From assembly GCA_026168455.1 (NCBI GenBank), contig CM047428.1:18070759-18134758 (forward strand): DNA of 64,000 nucleotides, given 5' to 3'. Within the stretch, counting starts at the first letter, position 1; every line of letters begins with the position of its first letter. Of this stretch, positions 53,834-64,000 are shown piece by piece. Made by a program: the position numbers and the translations under genes. Source of the stretch: Theocolax elegans (taxonomy: Eukaryota; Arthropoda; Insecta; Hymenoptera; Cerocephalidae). The notes under the pieces were generated by a model, which was given only the letters and a program-made list of their open reading frames with translations, did no database searches and was not told the DNA's origin.

Positions 53834-56229
53834 AAATGCGGGCACGTGTATCGAACGAATCTCTCACGAGTAGAAAAGCTCGAGCTTCCAGTGGTGTGTA
53901 TATCTATACACGTATTTGAGCGTACATCAGTGTAATTAATTTTCCCAGTGCTAAAACAATTGCGGAAAAATGCGTCGACCAGTTAGACGACCATTTTAAA
54001 ATATAAAAGAAAGAAAAAAACATTCGTCTTGGAGGAAAGAGTGTCGATGAATCTCGCGGGGGCTATGCAGTCTCGACATTTGCATAAATAATGCGACGGC
54101 GAATTTTACGAAATATTATGCAAAATCGAAAGTTTGCGGGGGAAATTGTTTAGGTTTGTTTTAAACCACCGTGGGAACCTTTCAATCAATAAAATTGTTA
54201 GCGCATTACTTCGTAATTTCATGCAAATTTTTTATTATTTCTTTTTTCATTTGTAAAAGGAAGCTTGGCTGTGTTTGTGAAAATTCTTTGTTTGATGCAA
54301 TTGTTTAGAATGTCTTAGTTGTGGTATAAATCCATACATACGTACTATTTTTATTACACATTGAAATGAAAAATATTTTATTGTAATGACTTGAAACGAC
54401 GATTAACGTGTGATTCAAGTAAATTTGAACGCACAGGAAAATGACATATGCTAGGTACCGTTGAATAAATTTATATGAAATTTACTTGTTAATGACGGGA
54501 TTCATAAAATTGAAATGTTGAAGTAAATTTAGTAATTTATATCCTATAAGCGCGTGATGATTTATTAAAAATCAATTTTCACGTTCTACTTGTTTTTAAA
54601 ATCATTCAAAATGTATACAAAATAAAATGAGTTATGCATCAAAATTTATACGAAACACTTTTTAACAAAGGGAAAAGGAGGTGTTTTTGAAAGTGGCACG
54701 GAATTTCTTTAGCATTACACTGCAACCTCGAATAACAGAAAATTTTAAACAGTTTATACTTTATTTAAGTTGGTTTTAATACTTTTCATTCTTATTTCGA
54801 ATAAAAATTTCAAGTAAAGATAATTGACTAAATTAACGGTTTTATTTATCGTATCGCAGATTTATTAAACAAAAAAGGTATATAAAATATTTTAATTTAA
54901 TTAATATAATATGATACTTTTGAACGATTCTTCTGTTACGATTAAAACAATTATTACATTTTCTTCTTATATCTACTTGCTAATATTTTTACTGATTTAT
55001 ATAATTATTTAATTTTGTAAACAATATTTGTTTTATGAAACAATAGGTTAAATATGAAAGTAGTAAAGTTAATAAAGTTAGTAATGTACGTCCTAGGCCA
55101 ATGATTAGCGTACATAATCTTGAAATCGACGAATCAACAAACCGATGTTAATTATCATACAAGGAATGTGCTACTTTGATTTTCTTGTATAGGAATTTGT
55201 AGATCATCGAGTCAATAATAATAGTTGAACGATTTCTCGACAGCCTCATCCTTCTCCTTGGAAATACGGAACGCTTTCAAGGAATAGCTACAAGTGAAAT
55301 TAACATTAAGAGGTATTCCTTTTGGTTCGGTTTTCCTCTTCCGTTTGCTCAGAGAATCAGAGGAAAAAAATTACAGTAATACGGGGTTTAAAATCATTGT
55401 TAACGAAAAAAAAAAGTAAACGCGTTAAACTACAAAATCTTGTATACGTTTCAAAATGTAGAAAGAGAAAAAAAGAGCCTCGATAAATTGTATTGAAAAT
55501 TGAGAAGTTACAAAAAACATTATATAACTATTTTTTATTCGATGCAGATTTTTTTTTCCATTCAAAAAGACGTGATAATTGTGATTGATGCGTTAATTTT
55601 GATGTCATTCACGTTTATCTTTTTACCTTTGATGGAATTTTTTTAACAAAATAGTAAACTGACACATTTTAATTGATGTTATTTGTTTTAGTTCTACGAG
55701 AGTTTAACATGTTCGTTATAGCAAAAGGCTATAATTTTGATTAGTCCGGTTATAACGTTAGAAATACATATAAATTGAATTATATAAAATGAAAAGTGCA
55801 CACGTACATGCATAAACACGCAAACGTACACATACAAAGTGGCTTAAAAAAAAACTTATCGCTTTTCCAATTTAACAAAGAATTTACATCGGTGCCAATT
55901 ACGTTAGCCTTTTTATTGCGAAAAATGGTCGTAAAATTTTAGTTTTTAAGCACACCTCGTATACGTATATACTTCAACATCTCCTTTGCAACAAAGCAGT
56001 ATCGAAACTTTCCATTTCTCTGATAAAAAAAAACAATACATCCTCGAAATTTCACCGATCGAGTTAAATTTATCACCTCTTCCGTGATCCAAATTTTCTT
56101 TTCTCTTCACTGTGGACAGTCCACTAGTACAATTTGCTAAAGTATCAACATCGATGTATAAATCGTATAGTAAATACCCAACATCCGGAGGTTATAGTAA
56201 ATGTACTGCACTATCGACTTTCCCTCGTA
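52431..56229. other. AT-rich non-coding DNA
   Basis: No gene. It holds a (TA)n tract at 53799-53827 and a POU-motif-rich GC-richer patch at about 54030-54180. Confidence 0.6.
53799..53827. repeat. (TA)n microsatellite
   Basis: An uninterrupted alternating AT run followed by ACACAC. Confidence 0.95.
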
Positions 56230-56259
56230 CACACCGATTATACGAATATTGCGCTAGAG

Positions 56260-56930
56260 TATAGCTAAAAGAGAAAAAGAAGGAGAGCGAGAGAGAGAGA
56301 GAGGGAGGTAAAGAGAACGAAAAACGAAAAACGAAATTCCCTTGCGTGAGAAATTACGCCATTAACGGGAAAAAAAGGCCCGCGAGGCCTTCCGTAACTC
56401 AGCGGCGGTCGCGCACAACTACGTGAAAACTGCACAACACGCGTATTTAGAGTTCGAGGAAAGCTATTAGGAAGCGAAAGATCGCGGTTACTCACCGACT
56501 CGATCATATTTTTTTTTCTTTTTACAATACTCCAATGCGTGTATACGAACGAGCACACCTATACGTGTGTACGTGTCCGTAAACACACAATATTTAAAGT
56601 TATAGAACAAGCGATCGATTAAAGTCGATTTATAGAAATTAAAGACGAATTTAATTTTATTACGCGTCTGATAGAGCCTCCCCTCTCCTTTCTCTCTTTC
56701 GCGTTTGGTCGCGCTATGTATAAAGCGATAAAGCATACAGTTTCTTTTATTCATCGAGCTCCTCGCCGAGGAAATAGTCCGCATAACTGTTGTGCGCGCG
56801 GAGCCGGTGTACGCGTACAGTATATATAGGTATACGAGGCACTGTACACAAGAAGTGTACGCGAGGCCGATCGCCGGTATCCGAAGCGTAAACTTTACCT
56901 CGCGGGTTCTCTATTCCTGAGCGCTTGTCA
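56260..56930. other. GC-richer patch with (GA)n tract
   Basis: Includes a (GA)n run at about 56286-56303 and CpG-dense segments at 56380-56500 and 56750-56900. Open frames on the minus strand here are not recognisable proteins. It could be promoter or regulatory DNA. Confidence 0.3.
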
Positions 56931-58569
56931 TTTTGCCACATTCCGTATTCTATACCAATCATTTTTTGTTGTTGTTTTCTTCCCTCTTTTTTTTTTCCTT
57001 ATGCGATTCGTTTTCGTTTATAGAGGCTATATCACTGTATATATCAAGTACACAAGATTCGCGAAATTTACGGCGGACGGTAGCGTTACGCGTCACGTTA
57101 TTTTTCAGAATGAGAAGAACCCGTGAGATATATAACTCTTCCTATATACCTTTTTGCTTTTCCGATTTCGAAATTTCTGGGTTTACGACTCGATATTGTT
57201 TCTACAAGTATCTGTAGTTACGGATGTGCCGCTCGGTTATTTTATCAGATTTATCGTATTCTCTTTCGTTTATCCTTTGATTGAATTTTCTCGGAACCCC
57301 TGAATTATATTGTCAATGAATTATTGATTTCCCACCGATTTTATAATATATACGTCGTGTTGTTCTTGGTAATCATCCGTCATTCCTTACAGACCCGAGA
57401 GATTTAGAGGATAATCTGCGATTTTTAACAGCATTTATTATATATATTATTACAAATTTTATGTATTAAAATTTGGAATTTTCGAATGAATTATTGTAAC
57501 TGTGTTGTTACTTTAATAGTTATTATATATGCACTAACTATGGTCTATACATACTTATAAAACATTACGTTTTACACTCTATATAGTTATTACGTATATA
57601 CTGTTCGATCATCTTTTCCTCGATTTCATGATGAGATTTTGCGTTTGTCACGAATGTCACGGCCTCTCCTTCTTATTTATTCATCGACAAAATTACGTGC
57701 TTTCCGCAAAAACTGGATCTAGGTAATCAATTTTTTCCAATAACTTTACTATTAATAATATATAAGTTCGCAATAAAACGATTACCAAAAATTAACCAGT
57801 AGTTGCGTTGCGGAATACTAATGAAAAATTTATAACATTTTCATAGAAAGAAAATACCGATAATTTCGAGGTTGAAATATAGGAGTAAAATTTAACAAGA
57901 ATTTTAAAAAATATTTTGAACAAATAGACATTTTTTCTCTTAATTATTGTTTAGTTATATTTTTTGAGAGACTGAATTTTTTGTCCAATTAAGTAATAAA
58001 TTTGTAAATGTATAGATATACGTCGATTTATTTAACATAATTACATTAATTACTGCAATCTAAAGATATGTTTCTATTAACGTTATGCAGTATATAAATT
58101 TTCCTTTCGTGGTATGTATTTTTAAACAATTTCAAGTTAAATTAATGTAAAAAAATGCAATTAATTATCACGAACTAACTACGTTTCAACTAAAAAAAAG
58201 ATAATACTTTTCATTAAATTTGCCATGGTAAACACGAATCTTCGTTACTTCGTATACTAAACAAGCACTCGATCGTAACGAACTACAAATTCGTTGCCAC
58301 TTCCAAATTTCTCACCATCACGCAATTTCGTATAGTCTACCTAATCTATAACTTCCTATCTCAAAAGAAAAGGAGAAAAAAACCGAACTATACGTACCCG
58401 TACCACATGTAACCTGAGAGGAAGAGTGAAAAAAAAAGGAAAAAAAAATCGAGATATCCTGAATAAGTAAAGATTCACCATGAAAACATCATCAACCAAA
58501 ATATCATCCTGATATTATAAGTAAGCAATATATAGTAACCCTCATTACCGAACACATATACAAGTATAC
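56931..58569. other. AT-rich non-coding DNA
   Basis: Nothing recognisable beyond homopolymer runs. Confidence 0.6.
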
Positions 58570-58880
58570 ACCCCCTCGATTCTTACTTAACGGGCTGATG
58601 GTATCGATCATATCGATCGATGGAAATTCCATGCGCCAAGGCGCGTATATATACGCCCGCGCTTCCGGGCGCTCGTTATCGTCTAGGCCCTACTACTATA
58701 CTGATAAGACGTTTACCAACCTTTCCTTTCTCCCCTGTGTATGTACACCCACACCCACACACAACTATACAGTCGAGGGTTCGCATAGAGGGCGCGAGAT
58801 GTATTGCGTGCACGCACGATATCGCGATTTTACCGAGAATACGCAGGGGGTTCTCCCTCTTTCTTGCTTCTAACTTTTTT
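58570..58880. promoter_or_regulatory. Palindrome-rich CpG patch with TATA core
   Basis: GCGTATATATACGC at 58643-58656 is a perfect 14-bp palindrome. It is preceded by repeated ATCGAT motifs (58605-58622) and followed by GCCCG-CGCTTC-CGGGC, a small hairpin. The arrangement resembles a bidirectional TATA promoter, but no transcript is evident. Confidence 0.2.
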
Positions 58881-60079
58881 TTTAACCTCTTAGGTACACA
58901 CGCATACACCCAGATACACAGAGAAGAAGAATGATGTATCGGTATACGATCTGCGGAATTTCTTGGATCGTTGAATTTTTCTTCAGTATGGCTTTTGGTT
59001 ATCTTTGCGGGGGCTTGTCATTTTTTTAACAACGTACTTATGGTTAGGTTGTCTATTCTTTATGTTACTTTTTTCCACCACAAAAAGGGAGAAAAAAAAT
59101 TGTTGGTTTGTTATCTTTCGGAGGTGTTATTATTTCTTTTAAATATTGCACTTTTAATACGACTTATTGGGCAATTATAAGTTGAGCAGGTGAGTAGAAA
59201 AAAAGTAAAGCTACAAGTTGTGAAGTAATTTTTGTGTACTGTACAACATCGTGCATAATGTTACTAAATAAGTGTACATTGTGTACGCGTAGCTATTTTA
59301 ACAGATAAACATGGGAGAAATTCATAAAATTATACTATATGTAAATAAATTCGGATATATTAATTATCTTGCCAAATATTGGAATATCCGTTTAAAAAGT
59401 ATTTACGAACTTTTACAAATTTAGGATAAATGAATGTTAGATAAAGATGTGGTACCCTTAATCAATGAGTAAAATCAATGTCTAATTGACATTGGATGTG
59501 TAGCGATGAATATTTAACGGAGATTTGTATATTATCGTAGCGTATAGATGTGGGAGGTATGTGTATCGAATGGAAAGAAGGTCTTGATATTCGAAGGCAG
59601 CTGCACGCGATAGACGACAAAAAGAAACTAGTTCAACTTTCATTGATCAAAGAAAATTCGCTGATTTAGTGTAGCCAATGAGCCGTCAGTTCGTGACCGT
59701 GTCGGTAATAAAAATTAATCTACCGTGCTCCAAGCTCACCAACTAAATATACGATGTGTATACTATATCTTTAGCCAGCGAAGTCGATTAATCAGCTCAA
59801 CTCTTTCCACCCAACAAACTATAAAAGAAATCGAGAGAGAAAGAAAGAGAAAGAGAGACTGACATACCTTTGCTTATCCGTGTATATACGTTTATACATA
59901 TATACGTGTATTCATCGTCGGCAATGGGACACAGAGCAAAAAAACAGTTGGATGTCACAGAAACTCCACAAGTCCAGTTAGCAACGTACGATCGCGAAAT
60001 CGAATCACTTGGTATATATGGAGCGTACTTTGTGTGCACCGTACGTGTATACATACATATACATTGTACACCATGCAAT

Positions 60080-60205
60080 AAAAGAGAGTGACGCCGCGGG
60101 CTGCGTTTGCTCGAGCGTTCGTGCACCGACTGAATTGACCGTCGCCGCTCGCCGCTCGAGTGTGTCGTTTCCTCGCCCCCACGCGCGACTCGTCCAGTAA
60201 GAAAG
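60080..60205 (+). other. CpG-rich patch ending at a donor-like site
   Basis: CpG-dense sequence with a CGCCGCT duplication, ending at TCCA|GTAAGA near 60197. It may be a non-coding exon or regulatory DNA. No protein is recognised. Confidence 0.15.
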
Positions 60206-63200
60206 AGAGAAAGAGAGAGGGAGAATACGATGTACAATCCGCGCCAGGACATGCCGTGGTGTGCCGGTCTTTCTTATCGATAACTCGTCCCGGTCTTGCG
60301 CGTGGAAAGTTTCAACTGATCGTTATTAGACGGCTAGTCAAATTTCATTACCCTCGCATTTTTTTATTTTAATATTTTTCAATCACAGTTCAATATTATT
60401 TCAATTAAAATTCTCTCGATCAATTGGAAATCTGCGATTTTAAACGTACGTTAAACGATCTAGAGTTATAAATCATTTTATTCTACGCATTATATTACGA
60501 GCATGTAAAAATATATATTATACGCAAATTTTATAAAAATTTGTTACGATTTTAACAAATAAATAACACGATTTGTCGTCGTGTATAACCTCGATTAAGA
60601 TAATTAAAGACTTATACACCATACGAACGTATATATTATTGATGTATTTTAAAATTAAGTAAATAAAAAAATGGCACATAGTCTGTGAAAATATGACGGA
60701 ATATTTGGTGGAATGTATAAGTGCAACGAGATTTCATAAAATCTAATTATTTGCTCCAACTCACGTAACATTGTAAACAACTCGTTTTCTTACTACGTGT
60801 TGGATTTTGACTTGAGGTGTGTTGCAAAAAACAGATAACATTGCCTCAAATTTTTTTTTTTTATTTTTAAATATAAATACAAGCTTGATCAATTTAATTA
60901 AAATATACTTACACGATGGTGGTAAGGAAAATGAAAGATAGGTACTCACCTGAAACATACAAAATAAATAAAATAAGATAAAATATCATATATGAAAATG
61001 ACAAACTTTATTATGTTACTTTTATTATTAGAATAGATTATTAAATGAACAAAATCAAATAAATACTAAAAGAAGATTGTGCAAATCATCATAATAAAAG
61101 TAGAATAAGAACGGTATCAATTTTTTTTATTTGATGTTCACAGTACCCTTGAATAATTTTTAACTTAATTAATTTTTATTTTTTTAAATAAGATATGAAC
61201 AAACAACTTTTTCATTTACGCTTATACTTCTTTCGAACTCAAAGCTTCCCTATTGGTATTGAGTGTGATAACTTCGACAAACGAAATGACGATATTGTTC
61301 GTCATTTGTATTCAAGTTTCTTTTCGCTGAAATAATCACACTGCTTAAAGTCGTATATGTATATATATCTACAGATTGACAGAGAGAAACTATGAGTCAC
61401 TGTCATTTAAAATTTTTATGCATAATTTTTAACAAAACTCGCCGCAATACAAACTTTGGCGGGTCGAAAACAATTTTGACATTCGCTTATATGCATATAA
61501 TATATGAAGCATATTAGAAACGAGACAAAACGTAAGTGTTAGTCGCAAAGTGAATTCAATGTTTCTGAGCCGTACACTTGAAACAATTGCTTGAAAAATT
61601 GTTGAGGTACATGTATATACCGCAGTTGACGGAAATCGTAAAAGTAGAAAAAAAACTTATTTGCAACAAATATTGAAAATAATTACTTTTTTGTTTAAAT
61701 ACTTGGACGTGTTAAGCAATTGAGATTTTAATTTTTTCCGTGTAATTTATTGAAATGCATGTTGTAATAAATATTGTTATAGACATTTTTAATTTGATTC
61801 GAGAAAATGTAAATAAATAATTTTCGTTAAACAATTATATGATGACACTTTATTCAGTTTGCTCTTGTGTAATTGGGAAGAAGAGTAAAAAAGCACACAT
61901 TTTTTAAACGTATTCCAACACGTGTAGGAAACAATTTTTAAAATTGTTCTAACAAGATATACTATATTTAACACCAAAATTTGTTCAAATTTTCGTACTG
62001 TATTTTTAGCTTTAGTCATTTACGTATATATGTGTGTGTAATATCGATCCGCTATAGTTTTCGAGATATTCTCAACCTATGCTCGCGTGATGTAGACACT
62101 TCTTGTACTATATACGTACGAACGATGGGAAAATATATTGACTGAATGAAAAAGAAATAAGAAACCGATGTACTTGTAAAGAAAGTGAGGTCTACTTATT
62201 AAAAAAAAATAATTATGATGTTTTTAATGAACAATATTTCTTATAACAATTGTACAGTTCGTCTATTTTTTTCGTCTGATTTTTCTTCACTCACACACGC
62301 ATATACACTCTTCAGGAAAAGCCTATTTTTGTTCATGCTTAGGTATATACTTTGACGTCTAAAAATGAAACAAGTTTCCCGGAATAAATAAGACTAATAA
62401 GATCTCATTTAGACGATGTGCTTTTTTACAATCTTAAAACAGTGTGATAATTAGATATTCAAGTTAATTAAGTACACAATGTTATTTTTATTTAAAAATA
62501 TGTGTCACTTTCATGTAGCGTATTTTTCACCTAATTAAATTATGTGTACACACGTAACTATAATTATGTGTGAATATTTCGAAGATATGTATTGTACAAA
62601 TATAAAATTTAATACCCTGCATTAATTAAATTAACTTTTTTATACACATGTACACACTATAGGTATAATAATAATATAAAATAAGGAGAAACGTCTCCCT
62701 TATCCCACTGTACTAAATTCTTACGATTTTTATCAACTGTTTAGAGTTTAAATCATTTAGCTTATGTGTTAAATGAATAATTGCAAAACGTTTGTTATAC
62801 TGCCCGTACAGGTACATATATACATGTAATGCCTGTGTAGAACACAGACGTTTGTCATTTTGGCACATCTTGAATTACGTTAGGAAAAAAATATTCTCTG
62901 CAATCGTACAAACAAAGTACAAAGCAATTTTCTAACTGACAGAGATGCACAATATAGTGACTTTAAATGATTATAATTGTTTATGAACGGCAAAGCAAAA
63001 CGACAGTCGTAATAAATGAAATGGAAGCTCATATATGTATTCTCTTTGATATAAAAGCGCTTCTTTCATTCTCTTCTATAGGTGTATGTCTGCAACCGAA
63101 AAAGTATGCAACCGGCTTATATGATATTTAAGAATATATCGTATGAGAATCTAATACGCCATAGTGACACAAATTTTGATCAAGGTTAACAGGGCACAAG

Positions 63201-63880
63201 TTTAGAATATATATTATATACGATATACCAAATTTTACGATGGGTGTATATATATATTACATGAATGTGACATTCGCTTTATTAATTAAGTTTTACATAT
63301 AGGTAATGCGTTATATTATTAATTAGTTTGATTTAAAATTGAAAATTATAGTTTAGAGAAAAATGTTTACTCTTCTGCAAGTCTTTACTTGGAAATGGCC
63401 TAAATATTGAAAGGTATATTGATGAAACGTGAAGGTCTTGTGATTGGTTAGAAATCCAGAAAATCAAGGTTTCACACCGTTCGATCACTCATCCAATTAT
63501 CAATTATTACCAAACGCTACCTAATAATTGCATTAATGTTTAAAATTGCCCTATTTGTAAATATACCTGCGTAAAAATTTATTATATATATTAATTAATG
63601 TTTATATATTAATGTTACATATTAATTTGATTAATGTGAAATGGAACGCACTAGGACAGTTGTAAAAATAAAGAATAATACTATAGACTGTCTATATGCA
63701 CTCCCATATGAAAGCCCATCAATTAGATTTCCATGAAAGTCTCTTTCAGAGTCATAGAAATAAAAGAAACGTCTATAGGAAATTTTCGCGAGTTGGCGGT
63801 ACGAGTATAGGATAAAGCAAAATAAAGAGCCGGGAAAGAGGACACGGTGAGAGAGAGAGAGAGAGATTAAGAACCAAGTC
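60206..63880. other. AT-rich non-coding DNA with one candidate ratchet point
   Basis: No coding sequence. The candidate recursive splice site at 60944-60985 is the main signal. A (GA)n run lies at 63848-63867. Confidence 0.6.
60944..60985 (-). promoter_or_regulatory. Candidate recursive splice site (ratchet point), far upstream
   Basis: On the minus strand the sequence is TTGTATGTTTCAG|GTGAGT, preceded by about 20 nt of T-rich sequence (junction between 60950 and 60949). It is very similar to the site at 37.98 kb, and the two are 22,969 nt apart. Confidence 0.5.
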
Positions 63881-63948
63881 GTCGGTGTGTATAGCATTTG
63901 CGAGCGCTCACGCGACCCTTGACCCTTTAGCTCGTAACCTTGCTTGTG

Positions 63949-63970
63949 AATCGCGCACGGGTGCGCGATT
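63949..63970. repeat. Perfect GC-rich inverted repeat
   Basis: Arms AATCGCGCAC and GTGCGCGATT flank a GG centre, giving 10 matched pairs. It lies in a CpG-rich patch at the right edge (63900-63990) that also carries TGACCC motifs. Confidence 0.8.
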
Positions 63971-64000
63971 GACCCTGCGCAACGAAATAAATTAGTGGCT

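Noticed and set aside
59556..59666. Short plus-strand frame with EWKEGLDIRRQLH
   Set aside because: Only about 36 codons from its ATG, bounded by stops, with no splice sites and no homologue I recognise.
59870..60091. Plus-strand frame containing MGHRAKKQLDVTETPQ and its opposite-strand partner
   Set aside because: Both strands are open over the same bases, neither resembles a known protein, and the ends are low-complexity TA-derived sequence.
63420..63482. Possible miRNA-like hairpin (GTGAAGGTCTTGTGATT against AATCAAGGTTTCAC)
   Set aside because: Pairing is interrupted by several mismatches and bulges, and no known insect miRNA seed was recognised.
1..64000. tRNA, rRNA, CRISPR array, transposase or viral genes
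   Set aside because: I looked for tRNA B-box cores, array-like spaced repeats and recognisable polymerase or transposase motifs on both strands and found none.

Overview
The window reads as nuclear DNA of an insect, most likely a hymenopteran (bee, ant or wasp). It is strongly AT-rich, has many (GA)n, (CA)n and (TA)n microsatellites, keeps CpG-rich patches inside AT-rich sequence, has almost no recognisable transposon coding sequence, and carries a spliced eukaryotic gene with GT-AG introns. The taxon is an inference from composition and protein similarity.

The one protein-coding gene I can support runs on the minus strand between about 29.8 kb and 4.1 kb. Five coding exons (29363-29054, 10341-9978, 7715-7327, 6380-5935, 5492-4893) join with matching phases into a 702-codon reading frame. 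The product is a FAM43A/FAM43B-type PTB/PID-domain protein: exons 1-2 encode the domain, exon 3 the conserved YRPPLERSKSAPKL block, and exons 4-5 a long acidic, Ser/Asn-rich tail that I do not recognise from the vertebrate proteins. Intron 1 is 18.7 kb.

The most notable signal is three minus-strand sites where a 3' splice site (pyrimidine tract + CAG) abuts a 5' splice site (GTGAGT or GTGAGC), at about 16.17, 37.98 and 60.95 kb. This is the signature of recursive splicing (ratchet points, zero-length exons). One lies inside intron 1. The other two lie upstream of the first coding exon, on the same strand, and together with a good acceptor at 29784-29786 they suggest that the FAM43-like gene has a non-coding leader exon beyond the right edge of the window and a 5' UTR intron over 34 kb long. 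The apparently empty region from 29.8 to 64 kb would then be intron.

The rest is AT-rich non-coding DNA. It contains microsatellites, an approximately 254-bp MITE-like element with terminal inverted repeats and two internal direct repeats (33505-33758), a possibly related degenerate element (39898-40193), several CpG-rich patches with TATA-like or homeodomain/POU-like motifs, and a few short open frames that I cannot assign. No rRNA, tRNA, CRISPR or intact transposase was found.
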